A stretch of 64,000 nucleotides of DNA from Oceanobacillus indicireducens. GTDB taxonomy: Bacteria; Bacillota; Bacilli; Bacillales; Amphibacillaceae. Shown here piece by piece: positions 42,975-56,569 of the stretch. The translations under genes and the position numbers were made by a program. The stretch spans positions 1 through 64,000 of the forward strand of contig NZ_BMOS01000003.1 of NCBI RefSeq assembly GCF_014647195.1, written 5' to 3'. Each line of letters begins with the position of its first letter. Position 1 is the stretch's first letter. The notes beneath the pieces were generated by a model. It ran no database searches, was not told where the DNA came from, and was given only the letters and a program-made list of their open reading frames with translations.

Positions 42975-43937
42975 CTATTTTATGCGAATACGCGGGTCAA
43001 CAATACTTAAAATAATATCCGATAATAGGGTACCTAAGATCTGCGCAATACCAAATAATAAGACTAGTGCAGTTACTACACTATAATCACGCATATTAAT
43101 GGACTCTAAAAACAGTAGACCCATACCAGGATAACCGAATATCTGTTCAATAAATACCGTTCCTACAATAAGAGTCGTAATCTCCCAGCCGATGAAAGCT
43201 GCAATCGGCAGTAATGAATTTCTAAAAATATGCCTATTATAGACCCGGGATTCAGAAGCCCCTTTCGCTCTTGCGGTAATAATAAAATCTTTTTGCTTCG
43301 TATCAACTATTTCACTTCTTAAATATTGAACAGTTGATACTGTTTGAATTAATGCCATGGAAAGTGCTGGCAACATGACGTGTTTTAATTTGCTAATCCA
43401 ATAATCGAGAGTACCTGGCACCATACCGGGCCCAACACTTCCACTTGTTGGAAACCACCCTAATTGATAACCGAAGATAAATAACATGACAAGTCCGAAT
43501 ATGAATAATGGTGTTGCAAAGCCAACATACGTGTACCCGGTTATGGCTTGGTCCAGCAATGTATCATTATAGCGACCGCTCGTGATTCCTAAAGGTATAG
43601 CTATGAGGTATGTAAATATTAATGTAACAATTCCAAGTAGTAGCGTATTTTCCATCCGTTGTGAAATGAGTTCTGACACATCCATTTTAAAACGGAAGGA
43701 CTGGCCTAAATCTCCTTGCACTAAGCCACTAACCCAATTTGCATATTTAATATGCCATGGATCATTTAATCCCATTCTTTCACGCTGCTCTTGAATGGTT
43801 GATTGATCCACGTTCGGATCTAGCATTCCAGTTAATGCATCACCAGGCATAAACTGTGACATTAAGAAGATTAATATACTTAGTAATACAATTTGCGGGA
43901 ATGTGATTAATAGTCTTCTAACGATAAATTTCCACAT
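42975..43937 (-). CDS. oppB: Oligopeptide ABC transporter permease OppB
   Basis: The 320-residue permease begins with the OppB signature (RRLLITFPQIVLLSILIF, then SQFMPGDAL) and has the EAA loop ARAKGASESRVYNRHIFRN. About six helices. It begins six bases after oppF, which keeps the operon compact. Confidence 0.93.
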   Translation of the reverse strand: MWKFIVRRLLITFPQIVLLSILIFLMSQFMPGDALTGMLDPNVDQSTIQEQRERMGLNDPWHIKYANWVSGLVQGDLGQSFRFKMDVSELISQRMENTLLLGIVTLIFTYLIAIPLGITSGRYNDTLLDQAITGYTYVGFATPLFIFGLVMLFIFGYQLGWFPTSGSVGPGMVPGTLDYWISKLKHVMLPALSMALIQTVSTVQYLRSEIVDTKQKDFIITARAKGASESRVYNRHIFRNSLLPIAAFIGWEITTLIVGTVFIEQIFGYPGMGLLFLESINMRDYSVVTALVLLFGIAQILGTLLSDIILSIVDPRIRIK

Positions 43938-43943
43938 ATCGAA

Positions 43944-44876
43944 TCAACCTCTCTCCGGTAATGCGACTCTATGGGTTGCAGAGATGTTCTGTAAGTTATA
44001 CGCTAACCCTTCCGCATCGAAGTAGTCATCGAATGAGTTTTCGTACTCTCTCTTTACTTCTTGACGAAATGCGTATTGTGCATCCCTGTTACGCGGATTA
44101 ATATCCGGAATTGCCGCAATGAGCCGCTTCGTGTAAATATGCTGCGGATTTTCAAATATATCTTCACGTGTACCTTGCTCAACGTAGCGCCCCCTATACA
44201 TGATTGCGATTTCATCACACATGTGCTCGACGACACCTAAGTCATGGCTAATAAATAAATACGTTAAATCAAGTTCTTTTTGAATATCCTGCATAAAGTT
44301 CAACACCTGTGCTTGTACGGATACATCAAGTGCAGAAACCGGTTCATCTGCAATAATCAGCTTCGGTTTTAAAGCGATTGCCCGTGCAACTCCGATCCGC
44401 TGTCTTTGTCCACCAGAGAATTGGTGTGGGAATTTCCATATACTTTCCGGGTTCAACCCTACTAATTCTAATAATTCATATACTCGTTGCTTTTCTTCAT
44501 TTTTTGTTAACTTTTCATAGTTTCGTAGTGGTTCTGCAATAATATCGCGTACTCTTTTACGCGGATTCAATGATGAATACGGATCTTGGAAAATCATCTG
44601 AATATCTTTTCTCATATCTTTTGTTTTACTTTCTCGTGAGGTGATATCTTCTCCTTCGAAAAGGATTTTGCCGGCTGTGATGTTCTCTAATCCAACAATT
44701 GCTCTTCCAGTCGTCGATTTACCTGAACCAGATTCACCTACAAGCCCATATGTCTTACCTTGCTCGATCGAGAAGGAGACATCATCGACGGCTTTGATAT
44801 GCCCGATTGTACGATTGAATATTCCACCTTTAATCGGGAAATGTACTTTTAATCCGCTAACATCAAGTATCGCCAT
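43944..44876 (-). CDS. oppF: Oligopeptide ABC transporter ATPase OppF
   Basis: The 310-residue ATPase has Walker [13 protein letters not shown], signature FSGGQRQRIGVARAIA, Walker B LIIADEPVSALD and a C-terminal oligopeptide-transporter tail. Together with OppD it hydrolyses ATP to drive import. It overlaps oppD by 14 bp. Confidence 0.94.
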   Translation of the reverse strand: MAILDVSGLKVHFPIKGGIFNRTIGHIKAVDDVSFSIEQGKTYGLVGESGSGKSTTGRAIVGLENITAGKILFEGEDITSRESKTKDMRKDIQMIFQDPYSSLNPRKRVRDIIAEPLRNYEKLTKNEEKQRVYELLELVGLNPESIWKFPHQFSGGQRQRIGVARAIALKPKLIIADEPVSALDVSVQAQVLNFMQDIQKELDLTYLFISHDLGVVEHMCDEIAIMYRGRYVEQGTREDIFENPQHIYTKRLIAAIPDINPRNRDAQYAFRQEVKREYENSFDDYFDAEGLAYNLQNISATHRVALPERG

Positions 44877-45873
44877 GTGTGATTTCCTCCTTACCTTTTT
44901 CTGGGAAGTAGAAATAACTGTGACAGGTGCAGCGGACGAAATGCCCTGGTGTCACTTCATGTAACAACGGGTTTTCTTCATGAACAGATTCATCAATCCA
45001 TGGAATCCGTGCAGCAAAGCGACAGCCTGTTCGAGGTAAGTGTTGTAAGCCTGGTACAATTCCTTGAATGACGTGAAGTCTGTCTTGCCCTTCAGTTGGT
45101 ACCGAATTAAGTAATGATCTTGTATATGGGTGTAAAGGGTTTTCAAATAATGTATGTACATCAGCGATTTCCACAATTTGACCTGCATACATGACAGCAA
45201 CTCGGTCTGCCATTTCTGCAACAACACCGAGGTCATGGGTAATTAAGATAATTCCCGCGTCCATTTCATCCCGCAATTCCCGAATCAAATCGAGTATTTG
45301 CGCTTGAATGGTCACATCGAGCGCTGTTGTCGGCTCGTCAGCTATAAGTAATTGCGGTTTGTTCGCAATCGCAATAGCGATGATGACACGTTGCCTCATT
45401 CCACCCGAAAGCTCATGTGGGTATTGCTGGTAGACGTATTCCGGTCCTGTAATTCCTACTAAATCCAATAATTCAATCACGCGATCATAGCGTTCTTGTT
45501 TTGACATTTTCGGTCGATGGAGAATGAGCGTTTCATTGATTTGTGCACCAATTTCCATTAATGGATTAAGCGCAGTTAACGGGTCTTGGAATATCATTGA
45601 AAGTTTATCCCCGCGAAGCTTATTCAAATCACTTGTTGACGCTTTTGCCAAATCAATTCCTTCCAGTTTTATTTTTCCTTCAATCTTTGCACGATTATGT
45701 AATCTCATTATAGAAAATGCCAGTGCGCTCTTTCCCGAACCGGATTCACCAACAATTCCTAAAACTTCATTTCTATTAACGGTTAATGACACATCATCCA
45801 CTGCAGCATAGTATTCATCGCCGATTTGGAATGAAGTGGTTAGATTTTCTATTTCCAGTAGTTTTCTGCTCAA
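44863..45873 (-). CDS. oppD: Oligopeptide ABC transporter ATPase OppD
   Basis: The 336-residue ATPase opens the operon. Walker [13 protein letters not shown], signature [14 protein letters not shown] and Walker [13 protein letters not shown] are present. A C-terminal domain with the Cys group of Opp ATPases ([20 protein letters not shown]) could hold an iron-sulfur cluster. A promoter lies about 110 bp upstream. Confidence 0.94.
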   Translation of the reverse strand: MSRKLLEIENLTTSFQIGDEYYAAVDDVSLTVNRNEVLGIVGESGSGKSALAFSIMRLHNRAKIEGKIKLEGIDLAKASTSDLNKLRGDKLSMIFQDPLTALNPLMEIGAQINETLILHRPKMSKQERYDRVIELLDLVGITGPEYVYQQYPHELSGGMRQRVIIAIAIANKPQLLIADEPTTALDVTIQAQILDLIRELRDEMDAGIILITHDLGVVAEMADRVAVMYAGQIVEIADVHTLFENPLHPYTRSLLNSVPTEGQDRLHVIQGIVPGLQHLPRTGCRFAARIPWIDESVHEENPLLHEVTPGHFVRCTCHSYFYFPEKGKEEITHGDT

Positions 45874-45983
45874 ATTTATCCCCTCTTACGTAGCAAATTT
45901 CTAATGAATAGATGTCCTTCTAAGGGCTTTTCAATCACACGTAATATCATAAAGTTCAGACAATTTTGATTTAGTTGTATATT

Positions 45984-46011
45984 ATTTTATCATTTTTAAC
46001 AATTTTTGCAA
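45984..46011 (-). promoter_or_regulatory. Promoter of the opp operon
   Basis: TTGCAA (46011-46006) and TAAAAT (45989-45984) have a 16-bp spacer on the minus strand, about 110 bp before oppD. Confidence 0.6.
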
Positions 46012-46449
46012 CTATTTTTCATTCCTTCTGAATCATCATTCAGCTGATACAAGAAAAAGAGTTCATTCTTTGCTTTTGTTACATAATATTAGCACCCCTG
46101 TAACTTCCGTAATGGTAGTGAAAAATTATAGTAATGTGATTATAATGGAATTGTTTGAAAAAAGCAATATTATAAAATCAATTTAATTCCAGTATTTTTC
46201 CAAAACTCTGCAACCAAAGATAAAAAGCCTTGCTAGGATAACCTTTCTTATCACTCCGTGTAAATATGGGAAAATTTATTTCTTTACTAAAAACTTTGGG
46301 AATTACGCTCTGATCCTAGATAACGAATGTTCTTTTCAATTGTTTCTTTCCTTTTTATGTATTTCATTTCCAACCGAAATACATCTGTAATAACCATTTC
46401 CTACTATAGTAATAGTACAGTTAAACCTTCATTCAGCCTAAATAAAAAT
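46012..46449. other. AT-rich gap between the opp promoter and the ilvA terminator
   Basis: Nothing recognisable is seen apart from scattered A and T tracts. The plus-strand open frame running from here into ilvA is a shadow. Confidence 0.5.
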
Positions 46450-46506
46450 AAATCCGAACAATTATCTCGATCATTGGAAAATGATACTTCGAATTGTTCG
46501 GATTTG
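46450..46506 (-). terminator. Terminator of the ilv-leu operon (after ilvA)
   Basis: AAATCCGAACAATT pairs with AATTGTTCGGATTT and is followed by ATTTTTATTT on the minus strand. Confidence 0.85.
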
Positions 46507-46533
46507 CGTAATATATATTTTTTTCACTTCATG

Positions 46534-47568
46534 TTAATAAGCCATTTGTTCCTTTTTCCTTACTTCAACGGGAAAAAAACCTTCTGCCAGATCTTGGATT
46601 TCGGCCATTCGTTTAATATCGAAGTTCCCGCCGCTTACAATGACACCGGTGTGCCTGCTCGGAATCTCTTTATGATAAGCGAATAATCCAGCTAATGCAG
46701 TCGCTCCCGCACCTTCCGTAAGGGTTTTATTCCGTTCTAGCATAAATAGAATACTGGCAGCAATCTGTTCATCGGTAACTGTAACAACATCATCAACATA
46801 ATCTCGAATGATCGGAAATGTTGATTTTCCAGGTTCTTTTACAGCGATTCCGTCTGCAAGCGTGTTTACCTCGGTCGAATGCCGCATCTGTTTCGAATGG
46901 TAGCTTTGATACATTGCATCTGCCCCGCTTGCTTGGACACCGATTACTTGGATATTACGGTTGATGTGTTTACAGGCAACTGCAATTCCAGCAATGAGAC
47001 CGCCCCCGCCAATTGGTACAAAGACAGTGTCAATCCGATCTTCTTGCCGCAGCAGTTCCATAGCAATCGTTCCTTGTCCTGTCATCACATCATAATCATC
47101 AAAGGGATGAACATATACACTGCCGCTTTCCTTTTCATATTCCATCGATGCTTGATAAGCCTCCTGGAAACTCTCACCTGTAAGTACAACATCTGCTCCG
47201 TAATTTCTTGTTGCATGTACTTTGGCAAGCGGTGTTCCTTCAGGCATGAAAATCTTTGCATTGGCGCCGAGCTTTCTTGCTGCATAGGCAACTCCCTGTG
47301 CATGATTACCAGCTGAAGCGGTTATTACACCTCTTTGCAATTCTTCTTTCGTCAGTTGCATGAGCTTGAATGTTGCCCCGCGAAACTTAAAGGCACCTGT
47401 CTTTTGCTGATTTTCCATCTTGCAATACACTTTTCTGCCAACCATATCATCAATTGTATGCGAGGTAAGCAATGGTGTCCGATGTACGATTGGTGCCAAC
47501 CGCTTCCATGCTTGATAAATTTTCTCACCAGTTAATAAATCCCCTACTAAATCCCCAAAGAAAGCCAC
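46534..47568 (-). CDS. ilvA: Threonine dehydratase, catalytic-domain-only form
   Basis: The 344-residue PLP enzyme deaminates threonine to 2-oxobutanoate, the first committed step to isoleucine. The PLP lysine is Lys61 (GAFKFRGA), with ASAGNHAQG and the glycine loop PIGGGGLIAG. The ACT-like regulatory domain found in longer IlvA proteins (about 420 residues) is missing, so isoleucine may not inhibit it directly. The start is odd: the only codon supported is GTG at 47568, right against AAGGAG; no ATG is near. It is the last gene of the operon, 90 bp after leuD. Confidence 0.9.
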   Translation of the reverse strand: MAFFGDLVGDLLTGEKIYQAWKRLAPIVHRTPLLTSHTIDDMVGRKVYCKMENQQKTGAFKFRGATFKLMQLTKEELQRGVITASAGNHAQGVAYAARKLGANAKIFMPEGTPLAKVHATRNYGADVVLTGESFQEAYQASMEYEKESGSVYVHPFDDYDVMTGQGTIAMELLRQEDRIDTVFVPIGGGGLIAGIAVACKHINRNIQVIGVQASGADAMYQSYHSKQMRHSTEVNTLADGIAVKEPGKSTFPIIRDYVDDVVTVTDEQIAASILFMLERNKTLTEGAGATALAGLFAYHKEIPSRHTGVIVSGGNFDIKRMAEIQDLAEGFFPVEVRKKEQMAY

Positions 47569-47658
47569 ACTCCTTATTATTAGTTTCCTTCTATATACAT
47601 TTACAATCTTCCATATTTCTTTCGTTACTACTCTATTTTTTCCAATTCTATCTCTTGA

Positions 47659-48246
47659 TTAAGCTTGGGCACCATTTTCAAACTCTGAAATCTTTTCTTC
47701 CATTAATAAAGTTAGAGCTATGTCATCCCAGCCATTGATTAGCTTTTCTTTATGATAGGCTGGAATTTCAAATCCAACAACTTTCCCGGCTTCATCTGTA
47801 ATCGTCTGATTTGGCAAATCCACACTCAACTTCAATTCGCCATCTTCCGACTGATTTTGCCACTCTTTTATTTGCGCTTCATCCAACTTGATAAGGATGA
47901 TTCCATTCTTCAGCGCATTATTGTAGAATATATCAGCAAAGCTTGGAGCGATGATCACTTTGAAACCATAATCTTCAAGTGCCCATGGTGCGTGTTCTCT
48001 TGAAGAACCACAACCGAAGTTCTCTCCGGCAAGTAAGATAGATGCTCCTTCATATTTCGGATCATTCATACTAAAATCTTCTTTTAAGCTTCCATCTTCG
48101 TTAAAACGCCAATTATAAAAGAGGAATTGACCAAAGCCTGTTCGTTCAATCCGCTTTAAAAATTGCTTTGGGATTATTTGATCGGTGTCAATATTGGCGC
48201 GGTTTAGTGGGTAAACCAATCCTTCATGCTGTTCAATTGCTTCCAT
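47659..48246 (-). CDS. leuD: 3-isopropylmalate dehydratase small subunit
   Basis: LeuD (195 residues) is the swivelling small subunit of isopropylmalate isomerase. It carries YPLNRANIDTDQIIPKQFLK near the start and NFGCGSSREHAPWAL in the middle, which are invariant parts of the family. It partners LeuC, whose gene ends 16 bp upstream. Confidence 0.96.
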   Translation of the reverse strand: MEAIEQHEGLVYPLNRANIDTDQIIPKQFLKRIERTGFGQFLFYNWRFNEDGSLKEDFSMNDPKYEGASILLAGENFGCGSSREHAPWALEDYGFKVIIAPSFADIFYNNALKNGIILIKLDEAQIKEWQNQSEDGELKLSVDLPNQTITDEAGKVVGFEIPAYHKEKLINGWDDIALTLLMEEKISEFENGAQA

Positions 48247-48262
48247 TATAATATCTCCCTTC

Positions 48263-49669
48263 CTATAGCGCTACACCTGCAAAATGACGGACATCGACAA
48301 AACGACCTTCAATAGCAGCTGCTGCAGCCATCTCCGGACTAACAAGGTGCGTTCGCGCGCCGTTCCCCTGCCTTCCTTCAAAGTTACGATTGGAAGTGGA
48401 TGCACAACGACCACCGACCGGTACGATATCATCGTTCATTCCTAGACACATACTACAACCAGAGTCACGCCATTCAAAACCTGCCTCTTTGAATATTTTG
48501 TCAATACCCTCTTTTTCAGCTTGAAGCTTAACACTGAAGGATCCTGGAACAACAATTGCTTTAATCGTGTCTTTTACTTGTTTCCCTTCTACAATCGCTG
48601 CTGCTTTCTTCAAATCGCTAAGCCGCGAGTTTGTACAAGAACCAATAAAGACATGATCGATTTCAATCGAGGTAATCGGCTGATTTTCTTCAAGTCCCAT
48701 ATATTCTAGCGCACGTTCTACCTCGTACGGGTTATCCGATTCCGCAACACGTGGGGTTGCACCACTAACTGGAACCCCCATTCCTGGGTTTGTTCCCCAA
48801 GTGACCTGTGGTTCAACTTCTGCTGCATTGATGGTAACCGTATGATCGTAAACTGCTCCTTCGTCGGTTGCTAAGGCAAGCCATTCCTCACTTATTCTAT
48901 CAAACTCTTCATCTTTCGGAACATACTCTCTGCCTCTTAAGAATTCAACAGTTGTCTCATCCGGACTGATTAAACCAGCTCTCGCACCACCTTCAATTGA
49001 CATATTACAAATCGTCATCCGCTCTTCCATAGATAGTTTACGTATTGCCTCACCAGTATATTCCATTACATAACCTGTACCGAAGCGGACACCAAATTTT
49101 GCGATAATCGCTAAAATAAGGTCCTTTGCTGTAACACCTGGTCCAAGGTCGCCTTCAACTTTTACATTCAATGTTTTCGGGCGGTCTTGCCAGATTGTTT
49201 GTGTTGCAAGAACATGTTCCACTTCACTTGTACCAATTCCGAAAGCAAGTGCTCCAAAAGCACCGTGCGTAGATGTATGACTGTCCCCGCAGACAATTGT
49301 TTTACCTGGCTGCGTTAGACCAAGTTGTGGACCGATGACATGCACAATTCCCTGATCCGGGTGAAACATATCCGCAAGCTTGATTCCGAAATCCTCGCAA
49401 TTCTTGCGTAGTGTTTCCATTTGTTTACGGGAGATTTCATCTTTCACGACATCCCGGTTTTTTGTTGGTACGTTATGGTCCATCGTCGCGTAGGTTAAAT
49501 CCGGTCTACGGACCTTGCGATTTGCAAGGCGCAGACCTTCAAAAGCTTGAGGAGATGTTACCTCGTGCACTAAATGCTGGTCAATATATAAAAGATCAGG
49601 CTTCCCTTCTTCTCGATGAACGACATGCTGTTCCCAAACTTTTTCAATAATTGTTTTCGGCTTTCCCAT
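48263..49669 (-). CDS. leuC: 3-isopropylmalate dehydratase large subunit
   Basis: LeuC (468 residues) holds the [4Fe-4S] cluster that isomerises 2- to 3-isopropylmalate. The cluster cysteines are in IGSCTNSR and CSMCLGMN, and the catalytic region [13 protein letters not shown] is present. The start at 49669 follows AGAGGTGAGG; a GTG three codons earlier is also open. Confidence 0.96.
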   Translation of the reverse strand: MGKPKTIIEKVWEQHVVHREEGKPDLLYIDQHLVHEVTSPQAFEGLRLANRKVRRPDLTYATMDHNVPTKNRDVVKDEISRKQMETLRKNCEDFGIKLADMFHPDQGIVHVIGPQLGLTQPGKTIVCGDSHTSTHGAFGALAFGIGTSEVEHVLATQTIWQDRPKTLNVKVEGDLGPGVTAKDLILAIIAKFGVRFGTGYVMEYTGEAIRKLSMEERMTICNMSIEGGARAGLISPDETTVEFLRGREYVPKDEEFDRISEEWLALATDEGAVYDHTVTINAAEVEPQVTWGTNPGMGVPVSGATPRVAESDNPYEVERALEYMGLEENQPITSIEIDHVFIGSCTNSRLSDLKKAAAIVEGKQVKDTIKAIVVPGSFSVKLQAEKEGIDKIFKEAGFEWRDSGCSMCLGMNDDIVPVGGRCASTSNRNFEGRQGNGARTHLVSPEMAAAAAIEGRFVDVRHFAGVAL

Positions 49670-49693
49670 CTTCCTCACCTCTTACATTTTTCT

Positions 49694-50800
49694 TTATACA
49701 TACATATAACAAATATCGTCTGAAATACTTCGTGCAGATAGACTGCCTATTACAACATCCGTCATTTCCTTCGTTGAAACTAAAGTTCCATCTTTCACGT
49801 CCAGATCTGCTGTATGATAGCCTTGCTCTAAAGCTTCATTCACCGCTTGTTCCATTGCATTTGCTTCCACTTCAAGTCCGAATGAATCTCTTAGCATAAA
49901 GCTTGCAGACAGAATCATTCCTAATGGATTAGCAATCCCTTTACCAGCAATATCAGGTGCAGAACCATGGATTGGTTCATATAACCCTAATCCATCTTCC
50001 CTGACACTTGCTGATGGCAACATACCTAATGAACCGGTAATAACAGATGCTTCATCGCTTAAGATATCGCCAAATAAATTTTCCGTCACAATCGTGTCAA
50101 AGGAGGCTGGGTTTGTGATTAACTTCATGGCTGCGGCATCGACAAGTACATGCTCTACCGTCACTTCCGGATATTTTTTTGCCTTTTCTTCTACAATTTC
50201 TCGCCACATTCTACTGGATTCAAGCACATTGGCTTTATCAACAGATGTCAGATGCTTTCTGCGAGACAGTGCTGTTTCGAAGCCTTTTTCAATAATTCGC
50301 TCCATTTCGTAGCGTTCATAGCTTAGAGTATCTACTACAGAATTCCCGTTATCCCGGCGTTCGCTTGGTTTTCCGAAATATAATCCCCCGGTCAGCTCAC
50401 GGATTATGACAATATCGCTTGCTGCCACAATCTCCTCTTTTAATGGTGAGGCATGAATTAACGCAGGGATTAATTTAATCGGGCGTAAGTTTGCAAATAA
50501 TCCCAAGCTCTTACGGATTTTGAGCAGCCCCTGTTCAGGTCGCTGATACACCGGATGGTTTTCCCATTTTGGACCACCTACCGCACCGAGTAATATTGCA
50601 TCGCCTTCTTCAGCAGCTTTCAATGTCTCTTCCGGGAGGGGCTCACCATAGGCGTCAACTGCATTTCCACCAATGGCATGTTCATGAAATATAAAGTCAT
50701 GATTGAACTCTTCAGCAATGACTTGTAATACTTCTTTCGCACTCTCCATAATTTCTGGGCCGATACCGTCACCTGAAAGCAAAGTAATTTGTTTTTTCAT
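49694..50800 (-). CDS. leuB: 3-isopropylmalate dehydrogenase
   Basis: LeuB (368 residues) oxidatively decarboxylates 3-isopropylmalate to 2-oxoisocaproate with NAD+. Motifs include LLSGDGIGPEI at the N-terminus, RELTGGLYFGKP for substrate binding and NLFGDILSDEASVITGSLGMLPSAS, with GSAPDIAGKGIANP for NAD+ and metal binding. It starts 44 bp after leuA. Confidence 0.96.
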   Translation of the reverse strand: MKKQITLLSGDGIGPEIMESAKEVLQVIAEEFNHDFIFHEHAIGGNAVDAYGEPLPEETLKAAEEGDAILLGAVGGPKWENHPVYQRPEQGLLKIRKSLGLFANLRPIKLIPALIHASPLKEEIVAASDIVIIRELTGGLYFGKPSERRDNGNSVVDTLSYERYEMERIIEKGFETALSRRKHLTSVDKANVLESSRMWREIVEEKAKKYPEVTVEHVLVDAAAMKLITNPASFDTIVTENLFGDILSDEASVITGSLGMLPSASVREDGLGLYEPIHGSAPDIAGKGIANPLGMILSASFMLRDSFGLEVEANAMEQAVNEALEQGYHTADLDVKDGTLVSTKEMTDVVIGSLSARSISDDICYMYV

Positions 50801-50844
50801 GATTGGTTCCCCTTCCTGTAGTTTACATACTCTTTTTTCTTACT

Positions 50845-53968
<3,124 letters not shown>

Positions 53969-53972
<4 letters not shown>

Positions 53973-55693
53973 GGCTTCACCCCCACCATTTCGTTAATAC
54001 CTTTTCCAGGTGCCACCATTGGAAATACTTTTTCTTTCCAATGAATTCTGAAATCAACAAGTACTGGACCGTCATAGGCGAAAACCTCTTCCAGTACGCC
54101 TGGTACATCTTTTTCTTTATCGACGAGTACGCTACGGATACCGTAACCTTCTGCTATTTTCAAAAAGTCTGGATTTTGAGTTAATAATGAACTGGAATAA
54201 CGCTCGCCATGGAACTCCTCCTGCCACTGCCTTACCATTCCAAGTGCTTCATTATTCACGATAAATACTTTAACCGGCAAATTACGTTCATGGATAACGG
54301 CTAATTCCTGGATGGTCATCTGAATGCCGCCGTCACCGACAATCGCCACAACTAAATCATCTGGTCTACCGAGCTGTGCACCAATCGCTGCTGGTAAGCC
54401 GAAGCCCATCGTCCCTAACCCACCGGACGTAAGCCAATTATGCGGCTTATTAAAAGCGTAGAACTGCGCGGCCCACATTTGATGCTGTCCAACATCCGTT
54501 GCGACAATCGCTTCTCCCTTTGACTTTTCACAAATTTGTTCAATCAGCCATTGCGGAGAAACCTGCTTCTCGCTCCGGTTATACCAATATGGATAGTTGA
54601 CTTTGTTTTCCATCAGCCGCGTTACCCACTCTGTCGTTTCCGGTTTTTTAATATCCATAGCGAGTAATGCTTGTAAGGCTGTTTTCGCGTCACCTACAAT
54701 CGGTACGTCTGTGCGGATGATTTTCCCAATTTCTGCCGGGTCAATGTCGATATGTGCAACTTTTGCCCCTGGTGCGAAGTTTGCGACTTTTCCGGTTAAA
54801 CGGTCATCAAACCGTGCTCCGATATTGATAAGAAAGTCTGCTTCATAAATCGCCATGTTCGCAGTGTATGTTCCATGCATCCCGCCCATTCCGAGGAATA
54901 GCTCATGTTCGCCAGGGAAACTTCCAAGTCCAAGTAAGGTATTTACAACAGGGAGTTCATATTTTTCGACAAATTCCTGTAAATAAGTTGCTCCGTCTGA
55001 AAGTAACACGCCTGCTCCTGCCAAGAGGACTGGTCGTTCCGCTTTTTCAAGCAAGCTGGCTAACTTCTGCAGCTGTAATGCATTCGGTTTAACATTCGGC
55101 TGGTAGCCTGGTAATTCAATCGCGTTGCTCTCATTCCGAACAGTCAGTTCTGCTGAGATATTTTTCGGAATATCGATGAGAACCGGCCCTGGACGTCCCG
55201 TTGTTGCAATGTAGAATGCTTCATTGATGACTCGTGGTAATTCCTTTGCATCCTGGATTTGATAATTGTATTTCGTAATTGGGGTTGTAAGACCTAATAC
55301 ATCTGCTTCTTGGAAAGCATCTGTTCCAATCACTCCTTGCGCGACTTGCCCAGTAATGATAACGAGTGGCAAGGAATCCATCATCGCATCCGTAATTCCT
55401 GTGATCAGGTTAGTCGCTCCAGGACCTGACGTTGCGACGACTACTCCCGGCTTTCCTGTTACTCTTGCATACCCTTCTGCTGCATGGATGGAGCCTTGCT
55501 CATGGCGGCAGAGTATGTGTTCAAAGGGAAATTCGTGGCGGAACATCGCGTCATAAATCGGTAATACTGCACCACCTGGATACCCAAAAACTTTTTCGAC
55601 TTTTGCTTCCACCAGGGCTTCAATGAGTAAATCAGCCCCCGTCACGAACTCCTTTCCTGCTTCCGTCTTCTGCCTAGCTTCAACCGCCATTCG
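53969..55693 (-). CDS. ilvB: Acetolactate synthase large (catalytic) subunit
   Basis: IlvB (574 residues) is a ThDP enzyme forming acetolactate and acetohydroxybutyrate. The conserved Glu lies in [16 protein letters not shown], and the ThDP motif is [19 protein letters not shown]...NN. It is the first gene of the operon. The start at 55693 follows AAGGGAGG; the longer frame runs into leader sequence. Expression is set by the T-box just upstream. Confidence 0.96.
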
Positions 55694-55734
55694 TATACCT
55701 CCCTTATTTTTTAAAGAATTAGATATTTTAATAT

Positions 55735-56132
55735 TAAAAAAGACGCTATTCACCCCACAACACGCCTACTTGCATGTATACTGGGGAGAAAAGCGTCTAC
55801 TCTTCACGGTACCACCCATATTCACAGCACCCTTACGGATACTGTCTCATCAAGCTAATAGCAGCTTGATTGGATAACAGGTGCAATAGGATGCACCTGG
55901 CACAGCTTAATGAATCTTTTAAAGCAAGATCGTTCGGCTGGGCACTCGGAGATGATGTCAGAACAATTGGTACTTCTGGGCTTCCAGCAACCCCAGATCT
56001 CTGTGAGTACCAGGACCATGTTCCTTTATTCTCGTCATCGATTTTTAAGTATTAGATTTAGCATTTCATTGTGCACTATTCATTTCATTTCGCTCGGCTT
56101 CATGCCTTAAGCGGTTGTGCTTTATGATGTTG
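55735..56132 (-). ncRNA. T-box leader (Ile specifier) of the ilv-leu operon
   Basis: On the minus strand the leader has GATGA, AGAGA plus GGTTGCTGG with a stem around CTGGG...CCCAG, then the specifier loop GAC-ATC-A followed by TCTC, which pairs with GAGA on the 5' side. The ATC (isoleucine) codon lies at 55956-55954. The T-box core GGGTGGTACCGTG is at about 55817-55805. The TGGT bulge matches a tRNA with A73. A terminator with AGACGCT...AGCGTCTTTTTT follows (about 55799-55735). Confidence 0.9.
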
Positions 56133-56138
56133 CCGTTT

Positions 56139-56167
56139 ATCATACAACGTATTTTTTAAAAGGTCAA
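56139..56167 (-). promoter_or_regulatory. Promoter of the ilv-leu operon
   Basis: TTGACC (56167-56162) and TATGAT (56144-56139) with a 17-bp spacer give a strong sigma-A promoter before the T-box leader. Confidence 0.8.
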
Positions 56168-56270
56168 CAGCTTTTTGTAAAGTTATTCGACACTTTTGAT
56201 AAATCAAACACTTTGATTGCGCTTACATTATTGATTCAATCAACTTTTATATTTTAAAAAAATATTTTAT

Positions 56271-56285
56271 TTTTTTCTGATAAAA
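56271..56285 (-). promoter_or_regulatory. Possible CodY box upstream of the ilv-leu promoter
   Basis: TTTTATCAGAAAAAA matches the CodY consensus AATTTTCWGAAAATT at 10 of 15 positions. It lies about 105 bp upstream of the -35. It is a weak call in AT-rich DNA, but CodY control of this operon is known in Bacillus. Confidence 0.35.
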
Positions 56286-56294
56286 TTTTAAAAT

Positions 56295-56520
56295 GGGACA
56301 GAGGGTCAGAGCTAGGCCACTGAAAAAGTGCCGATTAAGAAAAATAAAAAATCAGTTCCCAATTTTTAGCTGTTTTTAGATATAAAAGTGGGGGATAACA
56401 ACCTAAATTCTTTAGTTTTGGATATCTAAGTGGTGTCTGATAATTTGGAATTATGGTTTTTCAGTGGCCTAGGTCAGAGCACTTGTCCCATATAGGACAA
56501 GTGCTCTGACCCTCTGTCCC
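56295..56520. repeat. Long GGGACA-type palindrome interrupted by a MITE
   Basis: The arms are 56295-56312 plus 56481-56488 on the left and 56495-56520 on the right, with a CATATA loop. With the insertion and one copy of the duplication removed, the palindrome has 26-bp perfect arms (GGGACAGAGGGTCAGAGC... and ...GCTCTGACCCTCTGTCCC). It is the same family as the arms flanking cspA at 28255-28762. Confidence 0.88.
56313..56471. mobile_element. 159-bp MITE with 15-bp TIRs and 9-bp target duplication
   Basis: The ends are TAGGCCACTGAAAAA (56313-56327) and its exact inverse TTTTTCAGTGGCCTA (56457-56471). The target GGTCAGAGC is duplicated at 56304-56312 and 56472-56480. No coding frame lies inside. 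An autonomous partner element was not seen in this window. Confidence 0.88.
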
Positions 56521-56530
56521 GCAATACGAA

Positions 56531-56562
56531 AAAAATGATCCGGGAATTCCCGGATCATTTTC
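56531..56562 (-). terminator. ilvD terminator
   Basis: AAAATGATCCGGG pairs with CCCGGATCATTTT around AATT, just after the ilvD stop. Confidence 0.88.
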
Positions 56563-56569
56563 AGGTGGG

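Noticed and set aside
46327-46686. Plus-strand open frame overlapping the ilvA end
   Set aside because: It runs through the ilvA terminator hairpin antisense to ilvA and has no homology signal.
55948-55956. Leucine codon CTC as specifier of the ilv T-box
   Set aside because: CTC falls inside the TCTC/GAGA helix and is followed by C, while ATC is loop-exposed and followed by A.
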